Shown one piece after another: positions 8,070-16,880 of a stretch of DNA of 64,000 bases. The stretch comes from Gulosibacter macacae. Its GTDB lineage: Bacteria; Actinomycetota; Actinomycetes; Actinomycetales; Microbacteriaceae. The translations under genes were made by a program, and so were the position numbers. The notes beneath the pieces were generated by a model. The model was not told the origin of the DNA and did not search any database. It saw only the letters and a list, made by a program, of their open reading frames with translations. The stretch covers positions 1-64,000 of the forward strand of contig NZ_RQVS01000009.1 of the NCBI RefSeq assembly GCF_003865375.1, read 5' to 3'. Positions within the stretch are counted from its first letter, which is position 1. Each line of letters opens with the position of its first letter.

Positions 8070-9011
8070 CTAGTCAGCAACCTTGGCGACGAGACGACCG
8101 GTGACCTTGCCCTCTTCGAGCATCTTCACGCCATCGGCAATCTCTTCGAAGTCGATCATGGTGATGGTGGGTTCAAGCTCGCCCGAGGCCATCCACTTCA
8201 TGACCATGGCGATGTCGTCCTTCGAGCCACCGTTCGAACCCACGAGGGTGACCTGGCCAAGGATCATCGGGTTAGTGTCGATGGTCGCCTCGAGGCGGCC
8301 CATGCCGACAAGCACCACCTTGCCCTGGAACTTCACGGTCTGAATCGCTTCGTTCGTGGTGGTGCCGAAGCCCGCAAAGTCGATGATGACGTCGAGGTTG
8401 TCGTCTTTGAACTCGGTGATCGACTTGGCGACCTTGACGGCGCCCTGCGCCTTCGCGGTCTCCCACACGTCTTCCTTTACCTCAGCGACGTAGACCTCAG
8501 CGCCCTCGAGGTGCGCGAGGCGGGCGCCGATCTGGCCGAGGCCACCGAAGCCGATGATGCCGACCTTCATGCCCGCCTTGACCTCGCCCTTGCCGAACAC
8601 GGCACCGGCCGAGGTCATCCCCGCGTCAGTCGCGGCCGCAGCCTTCTCGAAACTCAGGCCCTCGGGGATGCGCACAAGCTGCTCGGTTTCAGCCTCGGCG
8701 CGGGCTTCCCAACCGCCGTTGACGCCGTAGCCAAAGGGGCCGAGCATGGGCCAGACGGCGACGCGATCACCGACCTGCCACTCGGTCACGCCCTCGCCAA
8801 CTTCCGAGATCACACCGGCGGTTTCGTGGCCGGGAACAATCGGCACCTTCGTGAAGGCGAGCCACTTCTCGTCTTCGAGGATGCCCACATCCGAGTGGCA
8901 AAGACCCGCGGCCTTGACGTCGACGACGACCTTGCCGGGGCCAGCGGTCGGCTCATCAATCTCAACGCGAGTAAAGGGCTTGTGGGTGCCGTTGAACTGC
9001 CATGCCTTCAT
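8070..9011 (-). CDS. zinc-type alcohol dehydrogenase (copy 2 of tandem pair)
   Basis: A 313-residue paralog of the neighbour at 7054-7995, with the same length and motifs: GLCHSDVGILEDEKW, PGHETAGVI, VGIIGFGGLGQIGA, and no structural-zinc cysteines. Both end GRLVAKVAD. The start ATG 9009-9011 has GGAG upstream. The pair arose by tandem duplication; differences are spread over the sequence, so it is not very recent. An AT-rich region (9045-9080) upstream is the likely promoter. Confidence 0.85.
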   Translation of the reverse strand: MKAWQFNGTHKPFTRVEIDEPTAGPGKVVVDVKAAGLCHSDVGILEDEKWLAFTKVPIVPGHETAGVISEVGEGVTEWQVGDRVAVWPMLGPFGYGVNGGWEARAEAETEQLVRIPEGLSFEKAAAATDAGMTSAGAVFGKGEVKAGMKVGIIGFGGLGQIGARLAHLEGAEVYVAEVKEDVWETAKAQGAVKVAKSITEFKDDNLDVIIDFAGFGTTTNEAIQTVKFQGKVVLVGMGRLEATIDTNPMILGQVTLVGSNGGSKDDIAMVMKWMASGELEPTITMIDFEEIADGVKMLEEGKVTGRLVAKVAD

Positions 9012-9083
9012 CTGTGGGCGCTCCGATCTCTCGTTTCGGTGAACGCCCTTAAATGTATTCGTTTGAATTGAATAGGAGATGAG

Positions 9084-9114
9084 AGTGCACTACTCAGGAC
9101 ACCAGTGCACTACT
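9084..9114. repeat. direct repeat AGTGCACTACT, 20-bp spacing
   Basis: Two identical 11-mers at 9084-9094 and 9104-9114, each with a GTGCAC palindrome, lie on one helix face upstream of alcohol dehydrogenase copy 2 and overlap the end of hrpA. They could be a regulator binding site; no regulator is identified. Confidence 0.35.
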
Positions 9115-12100
9115 GCGCGAGCGCCGTGCGGATGCGTTTGAGCGACACCGACTCGGCCGTGCCGAGCTGCTGCGCAAACAGGCTCACGCGCAATTCTTCG
9201 AGCAACCACCGTGCCCGCACGAGCGCCTCAGCATCGTTCGGTGCCGTCGGGAAGGTGCCGCCCGCATCCGCGTAGAGCTGCAACGCCGTGGTCAGCTCGA
9301 GCATCCCCGCCCGCTCAAGCGCAGCGCTCTGGCCGAGCCGCTCGAGACGGTGCGTCACCGCGCGCAGATAGCGAGGCAGATGGCCCAACCGTTCAATGCC
9401 GGTGCGTGACACGAAGCCATCGAATACGAGGGCATCGAGCTGTGCCCGCGCATCCGAGAGCGAACCGAGATGCGCGAGCGCATTGCCGCCCTTGAGCGCG
9501 ACGGCCGCCCCGCGATGCGCCGCGAGCACCTGGGCGACGAGCTTCACGGTGTCGAACATCGCATCCACGAGCCCGGCATTGAAGCGGTCCCGCAGGGCTT
9601 CGAACTCGGCGCGGGTGCGCACGGGCTCGTCTGGCAACGCCTCGACCGCGAGCGCCACGAGCACATCGGCGAGGAGCGCATCGGTTGAGCGGTAGGGACT
9701 CGCGGCAAGTGAGAGCTTCTCGGCAGCCGTGAGGTGCGCCTGCACATAGCTCGCGGGGGAGGGCACGGCGCGCGCGAGCAGGGTGGCGACGGCACGCGGA
9801 TGCTCGCGGGTCTGGTCGTCTGCGGTCGTCGCGAGCACGAGATCGACCTTTGAGGTGCCCGGATGTGCCGGGTCGGCAAGACGCAACGACGGGTAGGCGC
9901 GAATCACGCCGTGCTTGCGTCGAAGGTCGAAGGATGCGGGGATCTCGTCGGTCGGAACTTCAGGCCAACCCTGGAGATCGCGCTGCTCGGTGACCGGGCC
10001 TGCGGCCTCTGCTTCCGGTTCCGCAGTCGCGCGGCCACGCTTCGGTGCCGCGGCTTCTTCAACGGCAAGCCCCACGGCCGTCGCCCGGGCGAGTGAGGCC
10101 TCGCTTGCCCGCTTGAGCTTCAACTGCAGCGCTTCGAGATCTTCGCCCGCTCCGAGTTCGCGACCGTCGTCGCCGACGACGCGGAAGCGCATCCGCAGAT
10201 GCGCCGGCACCCGGTCGAGATCGAACTCGGCCGCGTCAAAGCGGATGCCCGCAGCACGCTGCATGTGTCCGTGCAGGGTCTCGGTGAGCGGGCCCGGCAC
10301 CGACTCACCGCGATCGGGCCGCACTTCGCCAACCTCGGCGAGGAGCTTCCGCGCCCAATCCGCCGCCGGCACGAAGTTACGCCGGGTCGATTTCGGTAGC
10401 GACTTGAGGAGCGCCGTCACGAGCTCCGCGCGCATCCCCGGCACGCCCCAATCGAAGCCCACCGGGTCGAGGCGCGCGAGGAGCGGCAGCGGCACGAGCG
10501 CCGTCACTCCATCATCGTGAGCGTGCGGATCGAACTTGTAGCGCAGCTTCAGTCGCTGATCGCCCTGGCGCCACTCGCGCGGGAACTCAGCCTCATCGCC
10601 GCTGTCATTATCTTCGCCAAGGAGATCGGCGCGAGTGAGTGTGAGGAGGTCGGGCTGATGCTTCGACGCCTCGCGCCACCAGCGATCGAAGCTCGGCTGC
10701 GAGACGACCTCGTCGGGGAGGCGCTCGTCGAAGAATTCGAAGAGCTCCTCACTATCGGCAATGCGACCGCGCTGACGAGTACGCTCTTCGAGCTCTTCGA
10801 CCTGGCGGCGCAATTGCTTATTGCGGCGGTCAAAGGGGTAGTTCGCGGTCCAGTCGCCCTCGATGAGGGCATGGCGGATGAACAGATCGCGGCTCCAGGC
10901 CGGGTCGATTGTCGCGAAACCAACGCGGCGATTGCGCACGATCGGCACACCGTAGAGCGTGACGGTTTCGCTCGCGACGGCCTGGCCCTGCTTGCGTTCC
11001 CAATGGGGCTCGGCATGCCGACGCTTCGCAAGATCACCCGCAAGCTGCTCGGCCCAAGCCGGGTCGATCTTCGCGACGGTGCGGGCGAACAGCGCCGAGG
11101 TTTCGACGAGTTCGGCGGCCATCACCCCATCCGGTTGCGCCTTCGCGAGCCCCGAGCCTGGGAAGATGCGGAAGCGCGTGTTGCGGGCACCCTGGTAGTC
11201 GCGCTTGAGCTCATCACGAATGCCGATGTGGCTGAGCAGGCCCGTGAGCAGGGCCTTGTGCACCGCATCCGGGTCGGCGGCACCACCGGTGCGCTTGCCG
11301 GTTTCGATGCCGAGCGGACGCGCGACCTCGCGCAACTGGCGCACGAGATCTTGCCACTCGCGATAGCGCACGAAGTTGAGGTACTCGGCCTTCATACGGC
11401 GGCGGAAAGCGCTCGACGAGAGTTCGTCGCCGATCTCATCGAGGTAGTCCCAGAGCTTCACGAGCGAGAGAAAATCGCTCGACGGGTCGCGGAAACGCGA
11501 GTGCAACTCATCCGCGTGCTGGCGGTGGTCAAGCGGTCGCTCGCGCAGGTCTTGCACCGTGAGCCCGGCGACAATGATGAGCACCTCGCGGCCGACCCCG
11601 AGCTCTTGCGCAGCAAGCAGCATCCTCGCAAACCGCGGCTCGATCGGCAGTTGCGCGAGCTGCCGACCAATCTGCGTGAGCTGGGGGCTACCATCGCGGG
11701 CCGGCTTCGCGCGAATGGCGCCAAGTTCACGCAGGAGTTCAACGCCGTCTTTCACTCCGCGCGGATCGGGCGGCGTGAGGAAGGGGAAGCGGTCGATGGC
11801 GCCGAGGCCGAGCGACACCATCTGCAGGAGCACGCTCGCGAGGTTCGTGCGCAGAATCTCGGGGTCGGTGAATTCGGGACGGCGCTCGAAGTCTTCTTCG
11901 CTGTAGAGGCGGATGGCGATGCCATCGCGGGTGCGGCCGCTTCGGCCCGAGCGCTGGTTTGCCGAGGCCTGGCTGATCGCCTCAATTGGCAGCCGCTGCA
12001 CCTTCGCACGAGTGGAATAGCGTGAGATGCGGGCGAGGCCAGCGTCGATGACATAGGCGATGCCCGGCACCGTGAGCGAGGTCTCGGCAACGTTCGTGGC

Positions 12101-13123
12101 GAGGACGACACGACGACGGATGCCCGCGGCACGTCCGCGCTCAAACACCCGATGCTGGTCGCGGGCGCTGAGGCGGCCATAGAGGGGGAGGACCTCGGTG
12201 TCATCGCGTCTGCGGCCGGTGAGGCTGCCACGAATCGCCTCTTCGGCATCGCGAATCTCACGCTCACCGGGGAGGAAGACGAGCACATCGCCGGGCGCTT
12301 CAGCCTCGAGTTCTTGCAGCGCCTGGGTGATGCCCTCGAAGAGATCGCGATCGGCCTGTTGCTCGGCGGCGGCCGCACGGGCCTGGTGGCGCAGTCCCCG
12401 GGCGTGCCGCTGACGCTGTGGTTGAACGCTTGACTGGACGCTCGGCTGTTTCGGTGGCGACGCATCCTCGTCGTCAAAATCGTCATCGTCAGTCGCCGTG
12501 CGGTCGCCCACGAGCGGTCGGTAGCGAATCTCGACTGGGTAGGTACGACCCGAGACCTCAATGATCGGTGCCGGGATGCCCTTGGCATCGGCAAAGTGCG
12601 CCGCGAACGACTCGGGGTCGATCGTCGCCGAGGTGATGATCACCTTGAGATCGGGGCGCTTCGGCAGGAGCTGTTTGAGATAGCCGAGGAGGAAGTCGAC
12701 GTTGAGGCTGCGCTCGTGGGCCTCATCGATGATGATCGTGTCGTAGCGCCCCAGCAGCCGGTCGCGGCGAAGCTCGGCGAGCAGGATGCCGTCGGTCATC
12801 AACTTGATGCGCGTGTTCTTGCTCGATTGATCGGTGAAGCGCACCTGGTAGCCGACGAGATCGCCAATCTCAGTGCCGAGCTCTTCGGCAATGCGCTCGG
12901 CGATCGTGCGTGCCGCGATGCGGCGCGGCTGGGTGTGGCCAATGGCGGTGCGGCCAAGCTCGAGGCAGATTTTGGGCAGCTGCGTCGTCTTACCCGAACC
13001 GGTTTCACCCGCGACGATCACGACCTGGTGGTCGCGGATGGCCGCCGCGATCTCATCGCGCCGGGCCGAGACCGGAAGGTCGGGGTAAACGATCTCGGGA
13101 AGGTTGGGTTGAGCTTCGAGCAT
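9110..13123 (-). CDS. hrpA: ATP-dependent RNA helicase HrpA
   Basis: A 1337-residue DEAH-box helicase. Walker A GETGSGKT is at 39-46, DEAH at 133-136 and SAT at about 165-167; helicase motif VI appears as QRSGRSGR. Helicase-associated and OB-like domains follow, with a long C-terminal DUF3418-type region, matching the usual HrpA length of about 1300 residues. HrpA acts on RNA/ribosome complexes in the cytoplasm. A variable Arg/Gln-rich insert lies near residues 215-255. It is divergent from the aldo/keto reductase, with 54 bp between the starts; a TAGGCT box is 9 nt upstream of the ATG. Confidence 0.93.
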   Translation of the reverse strand: MLEAQPNLPEIVYPDLPVSARRDEIAAAIRDHQVVIVAGETGSGKTTQLPKICLELGRTAIGHTQPRRIAARTIAERIAEELGTEIGDLVGYQVRFTDQSSKNTRIKLMTDGILLAELRRDRLLGRYDTIIIDEAHERSLNVDFLLGYLKQLLPKRPDLKVIITSATIDPESFAAHFADAKGIPAPIIEVSGRTYPVEIRYRPLVGDRTATDDDDFDDEDASPPKQPSVQSSVQPQRQRHARGLRHQARAAAAEQQADRDLFEGITQALQELEAEAPGDVLVFLPGEREIRDAEEAIRGSLTGRRRDDTEVLPLYGRLSARDQHRVFERGRAAGIRRRVVLATNVAETSLTVPGIAYVIDAGLARISRYSTRAKVQRLPIEAISQASANQRSGRSGRTRDGIAIRLYSEEDFERRPEFTDPEILRTNLASVLLQMVSLGLGAIDRFPFLTPPDPRGVKDGVELLRELGAIRAKPARDGSPQLTQIGRQLAQLPIEPRFARMLLAAQELGVGREVLIIVAGLTVQDLRERPLDHRQHADELHSRFRDPSSDFLSLVKLWDYLDEIGDELSSSAFRRRMKAEYLNFVRYREWQDLVRQLREVARPLGIETGKRTGGAADPDAVHKALLTGLLSHIGIRDELKRDYQGARNTRFRIFPGSGLAKAQPDGVMAAELVETSALFARTVAKIDPAWAEQLAGDLAKRRHAEPHWERKQGQAVASETVTLYGVPIVRNRRVGFATIDPAWSRDLFIRHALIEGDWTANYPFDRRNKQLRRQVEELEERTRQRGRIADSEELFEFFDERLPDEVVSQPSFDRWWREASKHQPDLLTLTRADLLGEDNDSGDEAEFPREWRQGDQRLKLRYKFDPHAHDDGVTALVPLPLLARLDPVGFDWGVPGMRAELVTALLKSLPKSTRRNFVPAADWARKLLAEVGEVRPDRGESVPGPLTETLHGHMQRAAGIRFDAAEFDLDRVPAHLRMRFRVVGDDGRELGAGEDLEALQLKLKRASEASLARATAVGLAVEEAAAPKRGRATAEPEAEAAGPVTEQRDLQGWPEVPTDEIPASFDLRRKHGVIRAYPSLRLADPAHPGTSKVDLVLATTADDQTREHPRAVATLLARAVPSPASYVQAHLTAAEKLSLAASPYRSTDALLADVLVALAVEALPDEPVRTRAEFEALRDRFNAGLVDAMFDTVKLVAQVLAAHRGAAVALKGGNALAHLGSLSDARAQLDALVFDGFVSRTGIERLGHLPRYLRAVTHRLERLGQSAALERAGMLELTTALQLYADAGGTFPTAPNDAEALVRARWLLEELRVSLFAQQLGTAESVSLKRIRTALAQ

Positions 13124-13177
13124 GACCTGATCAGCCTAGTCAGCCCGCGTGCAACCTTGCCGCGCGAGAATTTGGGC

Positions 13178-14032
13178 ATGACCGACGAGACGATTCCCAA
13201 CATCCCGCTGCTTTATGGCACTTCGATTCCGCAACTTGGCTTCGGCACCTATCAAATCGAGGCCGATGACGCCGAGCGCGCCGTGCTCGAGGCACCCGAA
13301 CTCGGCTATCGGCACATCGACACGGCCCGCATCTACGGCAATGAAGAGGGCGTGGGCCGGGCGCTCGCGGCGAGCGGTATTCCCCGCGATGAGCTCTACG
13401 TGACGACGAAGCTCTGGAACGACGACCAGGGTGCCGGGCGCGCATCCGAGGTATTGGATGCCTCACTCGAGCGGCTGGGTCTCGACTATGTCGACCTCTA
13501 CCTCATCCACTGGCCGGTGCCGACGGTCGATCAGTACGTCGCGACCTGGGCCGACTTCCCGGCGCTGCGGGAATCGGGCCGCACCCGCTCGATTGGCGTC
13601 TGCAACTTCCACGAGGACCACCTCGAGCGGCTCATCAGCGAGACCGGCGAGGTGCCGGCCGTGAACCAGATTGAAGTGCATCCGCTGTATGTGCGCGAGG
13701 AATTGCGCGCGTTCTGTGCCGAGCGGGGCATCGTGGTCGAGGCGTGGAGCCCGATTGCCCGGGCCGCGGCGGCACTGTTTGATCAGCCGGTGTTGGCGGA
13801 GATTGCCGCGAAGCACGGTCGCACTATCGCGCAGGTGGTGCTGCGCTGGCACCTGCAGCTCGGGAATGTGATCTTCCCGAAGACCAACTCGGTCGACCGG
13901 ATGCGCGAGAACCTCGACCTGTTCGGCTTTGAGCTCGCCGCCGATGAAATGGCCGCGATTTCGGCGCTTGACCTCGGGGATGAGGGCCGCGTCGGCCCGA
14001 GTTCGCTCACCTTCGGCGCCCCGCGCGACTAG
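13178..14032 (+). CDS. aldo/keto reductase
   Basis: A 284-residue AKR-superfamily protein. The catalytic tetrad is visible: Asp48 and Tyr53 (DTARIY), Lys78 (TKLW) and His111 (LIHWP). The C-terminal NADPH-binding pattern is present (FPKTNSVDRMRENLDLF). It resembles 2,5-diketo-gluconate-reductase-type enzymes of actinobacteria; substrate unknown. The frame is open far upstream, antisense to hrpA, but ATG 13178 starts the domain and a GAGAAT box lies 6 nt before it (leaderless). Confidence 0.9.
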   Translation: MTDETIPNIPLLYGTSIPQLGFGTYQIEADDAERAVLEAPELGYRHIDTARIYGNEEGVGRALAASGIPRDELYVTTKLWNDDQGAGRASEVLDASLERLGLDYVDLYLIHWPVPTVDQYVATWADFPALRESGRTRSIGVCNFHEDHLERLISETGEVPAVNQIEVHPLYVREELRAFCAERGIVVEAWSPIARAAAALFDQPVLAEIAAKHGRTIAQVVLRWHLQLGNVIFPKTNSVDRMRENLDLFGFELAADEMAAISALDLGDEGRVGPSSLTFGAPRD

Positions 14033-14035
14033 CAA

Positions 14036-14116
14036 CGTGTACCGAATTGTCACGCCTGGGCCGCAATAGGCGCATATAGGCATCAAATCGGCTCGGGCGT
14101 GACAATTGGGTACGTC
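14036..14116. repeat. palindromic repeat B, copy 1
   Basis: Left arm 14039-14063 (GTACCGAATTGTCACGCC...) and right arm 14089-14113 (...GGCGTGACAATTGGGTAC) pair at 22 of 25 positions, with a central ATATAGGC motif. It starts just after the aldo/keto reductase stop. A second copy lies directly after the next gene. Confidence 0.75.
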
Positions 14117-14203
14117 TACCGCACCCCCTGTGGAAATCAATGCGTCCACAGACCCAGGGTTTGAGACCGGTATCAGCAAGGGTCTGCCGTCACCCTGTCG
14201 GCC

Positions 14204-15061
14204 ATGCCGAACATCCCTGCGCTGTTCCGTCGCCACCACGGATGCATGACAACCGCTCAACTCGTTGCCAACGGCGTCACTCGACGGTCGCTTCGAGCCA
14301 TGCAGGCGACGGGTGAAGTAGTCGTGATCCGTCGGGGCTGGTACCGGCACTTGGGAGTTGCGGTTCCTCCCGAGGTGCTCACCGCAGTGGCAGCGGGCGG
14401 TGTTCTCTCCGGGGCAAGCGCCCTCGCGATTCACGGCGCGTGGAACCTTCACTACCCGATCGTCGTGCGCGCGGCGCGAATTGACCGCATTCGTCCGCAA
14501 GCAGGGATTCAAGCGGTGGCGCTTCGAGAAGATTCGGCGCGACCGTGCGACGGTGCCGTTGACCCGCCTCGGCTCGCCTTCAGGGTGGCGCTCATGACGT
14601 TGACTCCGGAAGAGATCATCATCGTCGGCGACTCAATTGTGCAGCGGGGTTTTCTCACACGGTCAGAACTCCGGGTGATTGCTGAGGGCCTACCGAAAAT
14701 CACGCTAGATGCTGTGTCCCGGATCCAAGGCGTGTGCGAGTCGGGCACCGAGACCAAAGTACGGCTCTGGCTCGAGTCGAACCGCATCCGACATCGAGCG
14801 CAGGCGAGAATCAGGCGGGTGGGTCGGGTCGATTTTCTGATCGGGCAGCGGTTGATCATTGAGGTTGACAGCATCAAGCACCACACGGGCGTCGAGAATC
14901 ATCAGGGGGACCGCAGTCGTGATCAAGTGCTCATCGGGCGGGGCTACCTGGTGATTCGAGTGACCTATGCGGATGTGATGTATCGATGGGGCGAGGTTTC
15001 CCGACACATCCTGGCCGTGATTCGTCGCGGCGAGCATCGTCACGAGCCGGCGGCAGCGTAG
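14204..15061 (+). CDS. AbiEi-like/DUF559 nuclease-fold protein
   Basis: A 285-residue protein. The N-terminus (about 10-50: MTTAQLVANGVTRR..., IRRGWYRHL) resembles the winged-helix AbiEi antitoxin-type domain. The C-terminal part (about 178-275) has a Vsr/PD-(D/E)XK-like pattern: Glu183 (ESGTE), Asp210 (GRVDFLI), Glu220-Val-Asp222 (IIEVDS) and a basic helix (DRSRDQVLIGRGYLVIRVT). Such genes are common and uncharacterised in actinobacteria; a nuclease role is inferred. No AbiEii toxin gene is adjacent. It stands alone, flanked on both sides by repeat B. No Shine-Dalgarno is evident. Confidence 0.72.
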   Translation: MPNIPALFRRHHGCMTTAQLVANGVTRRSLRAMQATGEVVVIRRGWYRHLGVAVPPEVLTAVAAGGVLSGASALAIHGAWNLHYPIVVRAARIDRIRPQAGIQAVALREDSARPCDGAVDPPRLAFRVALMTLTPEEIIIVGDSIVQRGFLTRSELRVIAEGLPKITLDAVSRIQGVCESGTETKVRLWLESNRIRHRAQARIRRVGRVDFLIGQRLIIEVDSIKHHTGVENHQGDRSRDQVLIGRGYLVIRVTYADVMYRWGEVSRHILAVIRRGEHRHEPAAA

Positions 15062-15063
15062 TG

Positions 15064-15143
15064 CTGTGCCGAAAAGTCACGCCTCAGCTCTCATTCTGCT
15101 GTATAGGCGGTAACTCGGCTCAGGCGTGACAATTCGGTACAGT
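15064..15143. repeat. palindromic repeat B, copy 2
   Basis: Left arm 15064-15090 (CTGTGCCGAAAAGTCACGCC...) and right arm 15114-15142 (...GGCGTGACAATTCGGTACAG), with central GTATAGGCGG. The right arm is nearly identical to the B1 arms. It begins 2 bp after the stop codon of the DUF559 gene. Confidence 0.75.
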
Positions 15144-15204
15144 GGCCCGCGCGTCAACCGCTAGCCGGATGGGGGCGCGCATCCGAGCACCTACGATGGG
15201 CTGG

Positions 15205-16875
15205 ATGAGCCACGCAAGCCCCGCAGTATCGAGCGCGCCGTCTGGCGCACGCTCGGGTTCGCACCGGCTCACCCCGCCCGCCGGCTCCTGGGCCGATGAT
15301 CTCTGGGCGAAGCTCACCGCCACGCCCGAACTCAGACGGCGCACCGAGTGGGTCATCGTCGGCATCATCACCCTCATCGCCGCACTCCTGCGCTTTGTCG
15401 CGCTCGGGCATCCGCACCGCCTCGTCTTCGACGAGGTCTACTACGTGCTCGACGGCTGGTCGCTGTCGAACGAGGGCTACGAAGCAAAATACCCCGAAGA
15501 CGGCCGCGACCTCTTCGCCGCAGGCACCGTCTACGCCTACAACCCCGACGAGCCGAGCTACGTCGTGCATCCGCCGCTTGGCAAGTACCTCATCGGCTGG
15601 GGGATGCACCTCATCGGTCCCGAAAACGCCTTCGCCTGGCGCGCCGCCGTCGCGTTCTTCGGCACGCTCGCCGTGCCGCTCCTCTATCTCGTCGCCCGCA
15701 AGCTCCTGAGCAATGTGCCGCTTGCTGCCATCGCCGCACTTTTCCTCGCCATTGACGGGCACGCCATCGTCACGAGTCGCATCTCGATTCTCGACGGCCT
15801 GCTCATGTTCTTCGTGCTGCTCGGCTTCCTCTTCCTGCTCTACGACCGCGAGCACCAGCGACGGCAGCTGCTCGATTGGGTCGCGAAGTGGCGCGCCCGC
15901 CAGCCCGCATCAACCGAGGATGCGCCGCCCGAGCAGCCGGGCTGGGGACCGATCCTCTGGAACCGGCCGTGGCTGCTCGCCATGGCCATCGCGCTCGGTC
16001 TCGCGAGCAGCATCAAATGGTCGGGCGCGTACTTCCTCGCCGCCTTCTGTCTCGCGACGATCGTCATTGACCTGTTCGCGCGACGCGAGGCGGGCATCCG
16101 GCTCTGGTTCTCAGCCGCGACTCTGAAGCAGGGCTGGGCTTCGTTCCTCATTTCGGTGCCCGCCGCCATCGCGGTCTACCTGGCGAGCTGGACCGGCTGG
16201 CTCGCCACCTCCGGCGGCTTCTACCGCGATTGGGTCGAGGGCGAACCGGCCACCCGCGCCTGGACCGGCGCGCTCGAATGGGTTCCCTACAGCATCCAAA
16301 ACCTCTGGCACTACCACTCCGAGGCGTTCCGCTTTCACTCGGGCCTCGCCAGCGACCACCCCTATAACTCCGGCCCGCTCGAGTGGCCATTCCTCCTGCG
16401 TCCGACGGCCTTCAGCTACGAATATTCGAAGGCCGGCGAACCCGGATGCATGTTCAACGAGTGCGTCACCGCAATCACCTCGCTCTCGAACCCGCTCATT
16501 TTCTGGCTCGGCACGATCGGCATCGTCTTCCTCGCGATGTACGTCTTCGTCAACCCGAGCTGGCGCTACGGCGCGATCCTCACCGGCTGGTTCGCGGGCT
16601 GGCTGCCGTGGCTCCTCACCGGGCGCACGTCGGTCTACCACTTCTACGTCATCGCCTGGCTGCCGTTCGCCTTCCTCGCGGCCGCCTTCGCGCTCCAGAC
16701 GATCGCCGGCTCCGCCAAGGATGATCGCCGCCAGCGCACCGTCGCGGTGAACGTCTGCTGCGGCTTCCTCGTCGCAGTCGTGCTAGTCTCGCTCTGGTTC
16801 CTGCCGACGTGGGTCGGCATCCAGGTGCCCACCTGGTACTGGAACTCCACCCACTGGCTCCCCGGCTGGAAGTAG
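15205..16875 (+). CDS. pmt: protein O-mannosyltransferase (PMT family)
   Basis: A 556-residue polytopic membrane protein. After about 40 cytoplasmic residues comes a membrane segment, then the first extracytoplasmic loop with the acidic pair motif VFDEVYYV characteristic of PMT/GT39 catalysts. About ten hydrophobic helices follow, and the C-terminus (PTWYWNSTHWLPGWK) is typical of actinobacterial Pmt. It transfers mannose from polyprenyl-phosphate-mannose to Ser/Thr of exported proteins at the membrane. ATG 15205 is 7 nt after a TACGAT box (leaderless); in-frame upstream codons overlap repeat B2. rsmI follows after 5 bp. Confidence 0.9.
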   Translation: MSHASPAVSSAPSGARSGSHRLTPPAGSWADDLWAKLTATPELRRRTEWVIVGIITLIAALLRFVALGHPHRLVFDEVYYVLDGWSLSNEGYEAKYPEDGRDLFAAGTVYAYNPDEPSYVVHPPLGKYLIGWGMHLIGPENAFAWRAAVAFFGTLAVPLLYLVARKLLSNVPLAAIAALFLAIDGHAIVTSRISILDGLLMFFVLLGFLFLLYDREHQRRQLLDWVAKWRARQPASTEDAPPEQPGWGPILWNRPWLLAMAIALGLASSIKWSGAYFLAAFCLATIVIDLFARREAGIRLWFSAATLKQGWASFLISVPAAIAVYLASWTGWLATSGGFYRDWVEGEPATRAWTGALEWVPYSIQNLWHYHSEAFRFHSGLASDHPYNSGPLEWPFLLRPTAFSYEYSKAGEPGCMFNECVTAITSLSNPLIFWLGTIGIVFLAMYVFVNPSWRYGAILTGWFAGWLPWLLTGRTSVYHFYVIAWLPFAFLAAAFALQTIAGSAKDDRRQRTVAVNVCCGFLVAVVLVSLWFLPTWVGIQVPTWYWNSTHWLPGWK

Positions 16876-16880
16876 GCCTC

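Noticed and set aside
10517-12025. 502-codon plus-strand frame inside hrpA
   Set aside because: Fully antisense to a confident helicase gene, no motifs, no start signal.
14204-15061. Type IV toxin-antitoxin pair (AbiEi/AbiEii)
   Set aside because: Only the AbiEi-like N-terminal domain is present; no nucleotidyltransferase toxin gene is adjacent and the C-terminus is nuclease-like.
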